A stretch of DNA of 6,409 bases from Phycisphaerae bacterium (GCA_030630315.1 DAOVNI010000102.1:1-6409), one strand, 5' to 3'; shown: positions 1-5,891, counted from the first letter of the stretch. Notes: generated by a model not told the origin, from the letters alone. Numbers and translations: made by a program.

Positions 1-47
1 AATACAACGGATTATGAAAATAAATGGCAGCGGAGAGTCCGAAAAAA

Positions 48-78
48 CAAACCCAATTCAAACCCAATCAAACCCAAA
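48..78. repeat. Short tandem repeat, three units of CAAACCCAAT type
   Basis: Three consecutive units read CAAACCCAATT (48-58), CAAACCCAAT (59-68) and CAAACCCAAA (69-78). They lie beyond the 3' end of maf in a stretch with no convincing gene. From memory, similar CAAACCCAAT strings recur in intergenic DNA of some planctomycete assemblies, which would make this one member of a dispersed repeat family. That link is recollection, not something the window can show. The repeat units themselves are plain in the sequence. Confidence 0.7.
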
Positions 79-86
79 GCGAATTT

Positions 87-115
87 ATCCCTAAGGGAGC
101 GGAGATCCCTACGGG
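87..115. repeat. Imperfect 11-base direct repeat with internal palindromes
   Basis: ATCCCTAAGGG (87-97) and ATCCCTACGGG (105-115) match at 10 of 11 positions. The first copy sits in a perfect short palindrome, TCCCT-A-AGGGA (88-98). An octamer AGCGGAGA also occurs twice (29-36 and 98-105), and CTCGG (123-127) can pair with CCGAG (138-142). The whole 1-169 stretch therefore seems built from small repeated or pairing pieces. It lies where the transcript of the lipoprotein-maf unit would end, but I see no T-run beside any stem, so I do not call a terminator. Confidence 0.45.
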
Positions 116-169
116 TGGGCTTCTCGGAATCCTCAAACCGAGGACCAATTTCAAACGGCCCCGGCAATC

Positions 170-766
170 TCAATCAATAATTCTTCCCAGTCCGGCAAGG
201 ACGGACTGCAGAAGTTCCATTGGCAGGCCCATTACATTCGTCAAACTGCCCTCTATTTTCTCAATAAACTCATCGCCCCCCTCCTGTATGGCATAAGCGC
301 CCGCCTTATCCCGCCAGGAGCCGCCTTTGATGTGCTCGGCTATTTGCTCAGCAGTCATTTTTTTCGGATAAACGGTCGTACTATCACTCTCGACAATCTC
401 AATGCGGTCGCTTTCCCTGACTATTGCAACTGCGGTTATTACCTTATGCGGCCCGCTGAAAAGCTTTCTGGTAATCTCCTCCGCCTCTTTTGCATCAGCC
501 GGCTTACCAATGATTTCCCCCTTAAAATCCACAACCGTGTCCGCCCCGATGACCAAACTGTCCGGATGCCCGGCAGCGACATTTTTTGCCTTCGCCAATG
601 CCAGCCGTCTAACATATTCACAAGGGCTAATGCGCTCAGCCGGAAAAGCTGACTCGTCAATATCCGGGGAAACAGAAGTAAATTTATAGCCGGCCTCAGC
701 TAATAACTGTTTTCGCCGCGGCGAAGCCGACGCCAGAATAATCGATGCCGGACTCTGTTCAGACAT
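170..766 (-). CDS. maf: Maf family nucleoside triphosphate pyrophosphatase (dTTP/UTP type likely)
   Basis: Cytoplasmic Maf/YhdE-type enzyme of 198 residues, the usual family length. The family hydrolyses non-canonical or selected nucleoside triphosphates to the monophosphate and pyrophosphate and is linked to housecleaning and division control. Visible motifs are the N-terminal LASASPRRKQLL (11-22), which binds phosphate; IGADTVV (73-79) with the presumed catalytic Asp76; GKP (87-89); WRDKAGAYAIQ (131-141); and IEGSLTNVMGLP (171-182). The KAGAYxIQ and IxGSxxNVxGLP pattern resembles the dTTP/UTP (YhdE) branch more than the m7GTP (YceF) branch. That choice is inference. The ATG lies 11 bases after the stop of the upstream lipoprotein gene, so the two are probably co-transcribed. 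No strong ribosome binding site is seen (only AGGA about 15 bases upstream), which fits translation following on from the upstream gene. Confidence 0.95.
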   Translation of the reverse strand: MSEQSPASIILASASPRRKQLLAEAGYKFTSVSPDIDESAFPAERISPCEYVRRLALAKAKNVAAGHPDSLVIGADTVVDFKGEIIGKPADAKEAEEITRKLFSGPHKVITAVAIVRESDRIEIVESDSTTVYPKKMTAEQIAEHIKGGSWRDKAGAYAIQEGGDEFIEKIEGSLTNVMGLPMELLQSVLAGLGRIID

Positions 767-777
767 AATTTGGGGCT

Positions 778-1827
778 TTAGTCCTGGGTCTTGAGTCTAA
801 TGTGATAGACTATCTTCCTGCAAAAAGCCACATACTCTTTCTCGATTTCCTCAAAATCATCATCAATATAGTGCTTAAATAACAGCGGGCTGATAGCTCG
901 ATTCCACCGGGCAGTTAGCGGGATGTTTCTATCTGCCGCTATCCTTTTGCCAATCTCACTAAGCGGCCAATCCCCCCGCAGCCCGCCCAGCAGCAACTTA
1001 TGATAATTCCTAAGCCGTTTCCCGTAACCCTCTTCCCGCAGGAATCGCACCAGAGCATACGACTGGCTGTAAAAAGCCATCAAAGCCTCAGTTTCATTTG
1101 TTGTAAGCACCTCGCCCGGGTTCATAGCTATCAATTCTTTTAGCGGTATCATTTTGTTTTTTACCAGCGTCTTTTTCAGCGCGCCTAATCGATACATATT
1201 CCGGCCCGGCTCAAAATAAAATAACCCCTGCTCGCTTCTGTGCGCCTCAAAGAGCATTGCGACACCTTCGTCGAGCCAGCTTGGCAGGCGGAACTTAAAG
1301 TGCCTGCTGTTAAACTGATGCCACCCCTCGTGCCCAAGAGCGGAAAAGGTTCGCTCTCTGCCGATATTATATGCCACGCAGGCGCCTTTTAGGTAATATG
1401 CACCGGCCTTTATCTTGCAGAACAGCGCCGCCTGCGGACCCGCAAAGGTCTTCGTGAAATTATCCCACTGCCGGCGGTCGGCAAAAAGATAAACGGTAAA
1501 CTTCGTTGTCGTTTCGATAGCTTCGGGTAGTTGGCTCTGATAGCCCCGATAGGCCGATTCCACAAATCCGGGAACCTGCGAAAGCATCAGGGGCTCCAAA
1601 AGCGTTGTGAAAATCTCATAGTGAACGGTAGTAAGCTTCAGCCCCGGCCCATATTCGTTTTCCCAGACCTCGACGGATTTCAGCGCCGGCAGGTGTGCCT
1701 GCCGCAAATACTCAATCATACCGGCAGGCGTATCGATTCGCCGGGCGCCGCCGGTCTCCACCAAGGCTCCGCAGCCGGCCAGACAAATAATCGTGATTAT
1801 CGAAATTGACGCTAACTTTCCTGGCAT
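778..1827 (-). CDS. Lipoprotein with HExxH zinc-metalloprotease-like domain (DUF1570-like)
   Basis: Predicted 349-residue lipoprotein. Residues 1-19 form a short signal peptide ending in the lipobox LAGC, with Cys19 as the lipidation site, so the protein should be anchored on the outer side of a membrane. The core motif is GHEGWHQF: His166, Glu167 and His170 form an HExxH zinc site (1318-1332). It is followed at 181-194 by a segment reading LPSWLDEGVAMLFE, whose Glu187 is the likely third zinc ligand. HEGWHQ followed by P-x-WL-x-EG-x-A matches the gluzincin-like DUF1570 family seen in planctomycetes and relatives. Activity and substrate are unknown. The frame can also start at an ATG at 1860, adding 11 residues. 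I prefer 1827 because the signal peptide is then typical and because the promoter just upstream would start transcription near 1855, inside the longer form. Neither start has a clear ribosome binding site. maf follows 11 bases downstream. Confidence 0.8.
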   Translation of the reverse strand: MPGKLASISIITIICLAGCGALVETGGARRIDTPAGMIEYLRQAHLPALKSVEVWENEYGPGLKLTTVHYEIFTTLLEPLMLSQVPGFVESAYRGYQSQLPEAIETTTKFTVYLFADRRQWDNFTKTFAGPQAALFCKIKAGAYYLKGACVAYNIGRERTFSALGHEGWHQFNSRHFKFRLPSWLDEGVAMLFEAHRSEQGLFYFEPGRNMYRLGALKKTLVKNKMIPLKELIAMNPGEVLTTNETEALMAFYSQSYALVRFLREEGYGKRLRNYHKLLLGGLRGDWPLSEIGKRIAADRNIPLTARWNRAISPLLFKHYIDDDFEEIEKEYVAFCRKIVYHIRLKTQD

Positions 1828-1861
1828 AATTGTTTGTGTTTCGGCAAAAAGACCGAACATA

Positions 1862-1890
1862 CTTAGACCAAAAAGCCGCTATTTTGTCAA
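1862..1890 (-). promoter_or_regulatory. Sigma-70-like promoter for the lipoprotein-maf unit
   Basis: On the minus strand a perfect -35 box TTGACA (1885-1890) is followed by a 17-base spacer and a -10-like TCTAAG (1862-1867, four of six consensus bases). Transcription would start near 1855, about 28 bases before the ATG at 1827 and after the alternative ATG at 1860. The boxes are read directly; use in vivo is inferred. Confidence 0.6.
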
Positions 1891-1915
1891 GACAGACCCA
1901 AATGCAGAAAATCCG

Positions 1916-1944
1916 TTGAAAATGCACAGAGTTTGTGTTATCTT
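1916..1944 (+). promoter_or_regulatory. Sigma-70-like promoter with extended -10 for the Deg-like operon
   Basis: TTGAAA (1916-1921), a 17-base spacer and TATCTT (1939-1944), with TGT directly before the -10 box (extended -10 pattern). Transcription would start near 1951, leaving a leader of about 150 bases before the protease ATG at 2103. It faces away from the minus-strand promoter at 1862-1890, and only 25 bases separate the two -35 boxes, so one regulator could affect both. Confidence 0.55.
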
Positions 1945-1969
1945 AAAAATTGACCGCACGTATTACAAC

Positions 1970-1984
1970 TGCAAGGTCGTTGCA
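1970..1984. promoter_or_regulatory. Inverted repeat TGCAA-N5-TTGCA in the protease leader
   Basis: TGCAA (1970-1974) and TTGCA (1980-1984) are perfect inverted repeats around the five-base centre GGTCG. The site lies about 20 bases after the predicted transcription start. It could be an operator for a dimeric repressor or a small hairpin in the leader RNA. A five-base arm can arise by chance, so this is tentative. Confidence 0.3.
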
Positions 1985-2089
1985 TATTTCTATGTCAAAG
2001 AGCCGTGAACTGAGGTAAAATATCATTTATGTGAGGCACATCTCCCTTAAACAGTGCCTAATCCAGCAAAACAATTTATCTATATTCTC

Positions 2090-2093
2090 GGAG
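2090..2093 (+). promoter_or_regulatory. Ribosome binding site that sets the protease start
   Basis: GGAG ends nine bases before the ATG at 2103. The alternative in-frame GTG at 2031 has no comparably placed site (GAGG at 2012-2015 is 15 bases away) and would put 24 extra residues in front of a normal signal peptide. This site therefore decides for ATG 2103. Confidence 0.7.
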
Positions 2094-2102
2094 TATTGGG
2101 CA

Positions 2103-3596
2103 ATGCGTTATCTAAAATGGACATTGGTCATTACAGTTGTGGCGTTACTTGGCTCGGGCAGCCGGGATATATCCCAGGCCGCTGAGCAGCAGGGCCTTGA
2201 AAAGTCGGTGGTCTTGGTTCGAAGTGCCCGGCAGGACTTCGACTATCCCACTCCCTGGAAGCAGGCTGCAATGAGTCAAGGCATCGGCTCAGGATTTATC
2301 ATCGCAGGCAAAAGAATCCTCACCAACGCTCACAACGTCAGTAACGCCAAATATATTGAAGTTAAAAAGGAAAACATCGCCAAACGCTATCGGAGCCAGG
2401 TTGCCTTTATCGGCCACGATTGTGACCTGGCGATATTGACTGTCGATGACGAAAGTTTTTTTGAAGCCACTGTCCCGTTGGAGCTAACAGGAATCCCCAA
2501 GGTACATACCACAGTTTCGACGCACGGCTTCCCGGTGGGTGGTAGTCGGATTTCCGTCACAGAAGGAGTGGTTTCCCGCATAGAGATGGACATTTATGCA
2601 CACACCGGAGCTGATTCGCACCTGGTCATACAAACTGATGCGGCTATCAACCCCGGTAACAGCGGCGGTCCGGTTATGCAAAACGGCAAAGTAGTAGGAG
2701 TGGCCTTCCAGGGCATTAGACAGGCTGAAAATATCGGCTATTTAATTCCTACAACAGTCATCAGACACTTTCTGGTTGATATCAAAGACGGCAAGTATGA
2801 TGGTTTCGGTTCGCTGGGCGTCAGCCTATATCCCGGCCTGCACAGTACAAGCTACAAAAATTACCTGAAGGTCCCGCCGCAAGAGAACGGCACGGTAGTA
2901 GTCTCTACGATGATGCACAGCTCGGTCGAATCAGTACTGCAGCCGGGAGATATAATCACGCGAATAGACGATTACAACATTGATAACGATGGAATGGTGC
3001 AGATATATGGTCTGACACTGAATCTGGCCGAAGTCATCGAGACTAAACAGATTGGCGAAACGGTAGAGCTGACTTTCTATCGCCAAGGCAAACCAATGAA
3101 GGAAACCGCAACGGTGGCATTGAACAAATCCATTCTCGAATACGCACGCCAATATGACCACACGCCGCGCTATGTGTGCTTTGCCGGGCTGACATTTATT
3201 CCGGTAACACGAAACTTCCTCGAAACCTGGGGGCGCGATTGGCTGACCGATATACCTTACTACCTGCGATACCTGTTCTACAATTCGATGCAGCTCAACA
3301 CTGACAGACAACGCAAAGAATATGTAGTTCTTGCCGAAATTATGCCCGACCAGGTCAACTCATACGCCGACGATTTCGAGGATAAGCCGGTTGAGAGCAT
3401 AAACAACACTACAATCCACAGCCTTGATGACGTTTACAATGCCTTTGAGAAGCCGATAGATGATTTCCACATTATAAAGTTTATGGGCAGTAACCGTCCT
3501 CTAATCATTGACGCTCAAGAGGCCCAGCTCAGACGACGACAGATACTGAATAAATACCACATACCTGCTGAGACTCGTTTGGAGGAAAATTTATGA
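2103..3596 (+). CDS. Exported Deg/HtrA serine protease, Deg9/Deg2-like, catalytically intact
   Basis: A 497-residue S1C (trypsin-fold) protease predicted to act outside the cytoplasmic membrane. Residues 1-27 are a signal peptide (MRYLKW, hydrophobic core, cleavage near SQA-AEQ). The protease domain spans about 32-228 with the full triad: His77 in LTNAHNV, Asp108 in HDCDLAIL and Ser187 in NPGNSGGPV (AGC codon at 2661). The GFPVGG, SVTEGVVSRIE, QTDAAINPGNSGG and NIGYLIP stretches are typical of plant-type Deg2/Deg9 proteases and their bacterial relatives. A PDZ domain follows (about 236-340, with LQPGDIITRID). Then comes a C-terminal second PDZ-like region (about 357-470), marked by GLTFIPVTRNFLETWG and VVLAEIMPDQVNSYADD, also as in Deg9. 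Such enzymes degrade damaged or specific proteins without ATP. The substrate is unknown. The gene overlaps the next one by four bases (ATGA), so the two products are probably made together. Confidence 0.9.
   Translation: MRYLKWTLVITVVALLGSGSRDISQAAEQQGLEKSVVLVRSARQDFDYPTPWKQAAMSQGIGSGFIIAGKRILTNAHNVSNAKYIEVKKENIAKRYRSQVAFIGHDCDLAILTVDDESFFEATVPLELTGIPKVHTTVSTHGFPVGGSRISVTEGVVSRIEMDIYAHTGADSHLVIQTDAAINPGNSGGPVMQNGKVVGVAFQGIRQAENIGYLIPTTVIRHFLVDIKDGKYDGFGSLGVSLYPGLHSTSYKNYLKVPPQENGTVVVSTMMHSSVESVLQPGDIITRIDDYNIDNDGMVQIYGLTLNLAEVIETKQIGETVELTFYRQGKPMKETATVALNKSILEYARQYDHTPRYVCFAGLTFIPVTRNFLETWGRDWLTDIPYYLRYLFYNSMQLNTDRQRKEYVVLAEIMPDQVNSYADDFEDKPVESINNTTIHSLDDVYNAFEKPIDDFHIIKFMGSNRPLIIDAQEAQLRRRQILNKYHIPAETRLEENL
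3581..3585 (+). promoter_or_regulatory. Strong ribosome binding site for the pseudoprotease gene
   Basis: GGAGG, seven bases before the ATG at 3593 and still inside the coding end of the protease gene. This is the best Shine-Dalgarno match in the window. Together with the ATGA stop-start overlap it implies efficient, coupled translation of the second gene. Confidence 0.85.
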
Positions 3597-5089
3597 AAAA
3601 ACAAATGGTTCTCATGTTCATTTCGCTCGGTGTTTTTATTGCCCTTTGCCCGCAGCTAAATGCCGCCGAGAATAGCCGGGTCGATATGACCGAAGCAATG
3701 AAGCAATCAATCGTCTACTTAAAAACTTTCTTTTACGGTTACGAGCAAATCCAGCCATGGAAGCACAAAGATCTCTCGGAAAACTGGGCATGTGCTTGTG
3801 CCATTGGTAAATATGAGGTGCTTACGACAGCCTGGAATGTCAAAAATGCAGCCTCCATAAAGGCTCTTAGACACGGCCAAAACGAATTTATCAGTGCGAG
3901 AATCAAAATCGTCGATTACGAAAGCAATCTCTGCCTAATCGAACTCGACCCTAACGCAATGAGCAAACCTTTGAAACCGCTTTTGTTCAACGAAGACTAC
4001 CGGAAAGGAGCTGAAGTTAATTTTTATTGGCTTTCATCAGGCAATCATTTATACAGCGGACGAGGTTATCTTGACCGCGCAAGAGTTGAGCAGACAAACA
4101 CTTCATATGGAAAACGCCTCCATTATGTAGTCGCCAACACATCCAGCCATACAGGTATGGGGCAGGTTTACTGTGTCGGTTCAGAACCAATCGGTATAGC
4201 CTCCTGGTCAAACAAGAACAAAGAGGCGGGGCTTATTCCCGCAGAGATAATTAATAAGTTTTTAGCCGAGGTGGCCGATGACAATTATAAGGGCTTCGGA
4301 GCAGTTGGCTTTGAAACTTCCAAGCTGCTTGACCCGGCTATGCGTTCCTTTCTGAAGATGCCGGCGTCTCTGAAAACAGGTGTCCTTGTAACCGACATTT
4401 ATAGCTTAGGTACAGGAAGCGATGTGCTCAAAAAGGCTGACGTCATATTAGGAATTGACGGCAACACTCTCAATTCTTACGGCCGATTCATGCACCCGAA
4501 ATACGAACGCTTGTATTTCAATCATCTGATTACAAGTAAGGGTATCGGTGAAAAGGTTTTGTTCGAACTTTGGCGCGACGGGAAAAAAATACAGGTCCAG
4601 ACTGAGGTTAAAAACTTCAAGGCCTCGGAAATGCTCGTGCCATATCATGAGTTTGACCAACAGCCGGAATACATCATCACAGGCGGATTCGTTTTGCAAA
4701 AGCTCACCCGTGAGTACCTGAGCCAGTGGGGCGACGATTGGACTGGAAAGGTCTCGCCACACCTGTATCATTATTATCGCGACCTTGCCTTCAAACCCAC
4801 TCCTGAACGCCGCGATATTGCGATATTAAGCTACGTCCTGCCGGCCAATATCAATCTCGGCTACCAGGACCTCAGACAAATAGTCGTCAAAAAGTATAAC
4901 GGCATGACGATACGTTCTATAGCGGATATCCTAACAGCCCAGAAACTGAATCCGGACTCCAAATATGATGTGATAGAATTTGAATTGGACAAGCCCATGG
5001 TCGTTATCGATCGTGAGCAATTGCCTAAAGCCAATATGCTCATCAGTAACAACTACGGCATACGTAAACTTGTAAATGTTAACCGCTAA
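3593..5089 (+). CDS. Exported Deg-like pseudoprotease, tandem paralogue lacking the catalytic triad
   Basis: A 498-residue protein aligning end to end with the upstream protease: signal peptide (1-24, cleavage near LNA-AEN), trypsin-like domain (about 35-228), PDZ domain (about 236-340, with LKKADVILGIDG) and C-terminal PDZ-like domain (about 360-475, with GGFVLQKLTREYLSQWG and ILSYVLPANINLGYQDL). Shared anchors include PWK near 53-58, LTTAWNV versus LTNAHNV, YKGFG versus YDGFG, and IGEKV versus IGETV. Every catalytic position is changed: His to Trp81 (TGG at 3833), Asp to Asn112 (AAT at 3926) and Ser to Gly190 (4160). GNSGGPV becomes GMGQVYC, so the oxyanion-hole loop is lost too. The frame is open, with no stops or shifts, and the non-catalytic domains are well kept, so this looks like a functional non-enzymatic protein rather than a decaying gene. 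Likely roles are partner, substrate binder or regulator of the active protease. These are inferences. Confidence 0.88.
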   Translation: MKKQMVLMFISLGVFIALCPQLNAAENSRVDMTEAMKQSIVYLKTFFYGYEQIQPWKHKDLSENWACACAIGKYEVLTTAWNVKNAASIKALRHGQNEFISARIKIVDYESNLCLIELDPNAMSKPLKPLLFNEDYRKGAEVNFYWLSSGNHLYSGRGYLDRARVEQTNTSYGKRLHYVVANTSSHTGMGQVYCVGSEPIGIASWSNKNKEAGLIPAEIINKFLAEVADDNYKGFGAVGFETSKLLDPAMRSFLKMPASLKTGVLVTDIYSLGTGSDVLKKADVILGIDGNTLNSYGRFMHPKYERLYFNHLITSKGIGEKVLFELWRDGKKIQVQTEVKNFKASEMLVPYHEFDQQPEYIITGGFVLQKLTREYLSQWGDDWTGKVSPHLYHYYRDLAFKPTPERRDIAILSYVLPANINLGYQDLRQIVVKKYNGMTIRSIADILTAQKLNPDSKYDVIEFELDKPMVVIDREQLPKANMLISNNYGIRKLVNVNR

Positions 5090-5150
5090 CGTGACCTGGT
5101 ATCGTTCCAAAAATTCGCCGGTCGTGCATGTAAAACAGAAAAGTACAAAG

Positions 5151-5173
5151 ACGTGGGCGTTTTGGCCTCACGT
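5151..5173. other. Hairpin downstream of the Deg-like operon
   Basis: ACGTGGGC (5151-5158) pairs with GCC-CACGT (5165-5173, one bulged T at 5168) around a six-base loop GTTTTG. It lies 61 bases after the pseudoprotease stop. No T-run follows on the plus strand, so it is not a standard intrinsic terminator. It could stabilise the 3' end of the mRNA. The rest of 5090-5286 shows no gene I can support, only this hairpin and the repeat at 5178-5191. Confidence 0.4.
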
Positions 5174-5177
5174 ATTC

Positions 5178-5191
5178 CAGCCGCAAGGGCA
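5178..5191. repeat. Copy 1 of a 14-base direct repeat
   Basis: CAGCCGCAAGGGCA, identical to 5783-5796. A second related block, CGCTTTAAGTTT, follows at 5233-5244. The same order of blocks occurs at the second copy, where the blocks lie almost next to each other. The pair brackets the small lipoprotein gene at 5368-5754. Confidence 0.5.
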
Positions 5192-5286
5192 AAAGGGAAA
5201 TAAAGGCAGGCAGCGTGGTTTTTCGGGGTGAACGCTTTAAGTTTCGGGCGAATTTGGCAACGTAATATGTGAAAGATCTCAAAGTG

Positions 5287-5315
5287 TTGTAATTCAGAGG
5301 AGATTTTGGTATAAT
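5287..5315 (+). promoter_or_regulatory. Strong sigma-70-like promoter for the small lipoprotein gene
   Basis: TTGTAA (5287-5292, four of six consensus bases), a 17-base spacer and a perfect TATAAT (5310-5315) preceded by TGG, an extended -10 element. Transcription would start near 5322, giving a leader of about 46 bases. This is the best promoter match in the window. Confidence 0.7.
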
Positions 5316-5353
5316 TAAGAAATTGCAAGCGGAAAAAGGGAAATGTCAGATTT

Positions 5354-5358
5354 GAGGG
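5354..5358 (+). promoter_or_regulatory. Ribosome binding site of the small lipoprotein gene
   Basis: GAGGG, nine bases before the ATG at 5368, supporting that start. Confidence 0.65.
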
Positions 5359-5367
5359 AAAGAACGG

Positions 5368-5754
5368 ATGCGGCACCAAATCCTAATACTTCCATTTCTT
5401 AGCATCATTCTGTTCACAAGCTGTTCAGAGCTGGAAAAGACTCCCAAATATGAAACTAATTGGCCACAAGTAAAAATCGGTATGTCAAAACATGAAGTAG
5501 TAGATCTGTTGGGCGAATCATACTCTAAGTCAGAACCAGGTAAAGTTGGTTATGATCCGAATAACACCTTATTTGAAAATGCTGTTGGTGCGATTATTGT
5601 CAAGACAATACTCGATGATTGGTGGGAGAGATGGCACTACGGTAAATTCGAATTGTTTGAAAATATGTTTTCTCCTTCGGACAAAGCATACGTTGTCTAC
5701 TTCGATTACCAAGGAAAAGTGGTCCATCTCAGAGAACCCATATCAGATGATTAA
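5368..5754 (+). CDS. Small lipoprotein, SmpA/OmlA (BamE)-like
   Basis: A 128-residue predicted lipoprotein. The signal peptide (1-18) ends in FTSC with Cys19 as the lipid anchor; Phe at -3 is not the commonest choice but is tolerated. The mature part has WPQVKIGMSKHEVVDLLGES (32-51), matching the family's G-M-(S/T)-xx-EV-xxLLG helix motif. It is followed by an aromatic stretch ending in WHYG (89-92) and a strand pair YVVYFDYQGKVV (108-119), matching the usual W-x-Y followed by v-x-F-d-x-x-G-x-v ending. The small family member BamE assists outer-membrane protein assembly, but many relatives of this fold have no known role, so a BamE function should not be assumed. The gene has its own promoter and ribosome binding site and appears monocistronic. 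Parts I counted have roughly 40% G+C, lower than the protease gene. Confidence 0.7.
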   Translation: MRHQILILPFLSIILFTSCSELEKTPKYETNWPQVKIGMSKHEVVDLLGESYSKSEPGKVGYDPNNTLFENAVGAIIVKTILDDWWERWHYGKFELFENMFSPSDKAYVVYFDYQGKVVHLREPISDD

Positions 5755-5891
5755 CGAAAATTATTTCAGTTCAAATAGATTACAGCCGCAAGGGCATCGC
5801 ATTAAGTTTACCAAGCGTCATTGTCCTACTCCGGGGTTCACAGGAATGGTTTGTTGTGTGATCTCGCTGTAAAAAAGCGGTACGGTGTAAG
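5755..5891. other. Convergent intergenic region
   Basis: This 137-base gap lies between the stop of the small lipoprotein gene (plus strand) and the stop of the AMMECR1-domain gene (minus strand), so both transcripts end here. It contains the second 14-base repeat copy and a short possible stem, CGCT-AGCG around GTAAAAA (5858-5872). I see no clear intrinsic terminator for either gene. Confidence 0.4.
5783..5796. repeat. Copy 2 of the 14-base direct repeat
   Basis: CAGCCGCAAGGGCA, identical to 5178-5191. It is followed two bases... at 5798-5809 by CGCATTAAGTTT, which matches CGCTTTAAGTTT of copy 1 at 11 of 12 positions. Two blocks in the same order on both sides of one gene suggest a small dispersed element or a remnant of duplication. 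Confidence 0.5.

Noticed and set aside
24..296. Plus-strand frame of 90 codons rich in KPNQTQ-like residues
   Set aside because: Its first part is a translation of the tandem repeat and the rest is antisense to the 3' end of maf. There is no ribosome binding site or recognisable domain.
332..689. Plus-strand frames of 106 and 95 codons
   Set aside because: They are antisense shadows of the well-supported maf gene.
1992..2018. Eight-codon upstream frame in the protease leader, and an ATG-TGA start-stop at 2029
   Set aside because: Neither has a ribosome binding site at a workable distance, and frames this short occur often by chance.
2031..2102. GTG start adding 24 residues to the Deg-like protease
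   Set aside because: It has no well-placed ribosome binding site and would bury a normal signal peptide, whereas ATG 2103 has GGAG at nine bases.
2931..3311. Minus-strand frame of 126 codons
   Set aside because: It is wholly antisense to the protease PDZ and C-terminal coding region and has no domain or start signal.
3593..5089. Second Deg-like gene as a decaying pseudogene
   Set aside because: It has an uninterrupted 498-codon frame, an intact signal peptide, conserved PDZ-type regions and a strong ribosome binding site, which argue for a maintained protein.
5151..5173. Intrinsic terminator for the Deg-like operon
   Set aside because: The hairpin is credible, but no T-run follows it on the plus strand.
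5086..5379. Minus-strand frame of 97 codons in the gap after the Deg-like operon
   Set aside because: It runs through the promoter and repeat region, has a low-complexity aromatic-rich product, and shows no domain or ribosome binding site.
5546..5872. Plus-strand frame of 108 codons overlapping the small lipoprotein gene
   Set aside because: It is a shifted-frame shadow of the lipoprotein gene, which has its own promoter, ribosome binding site and lipobox.
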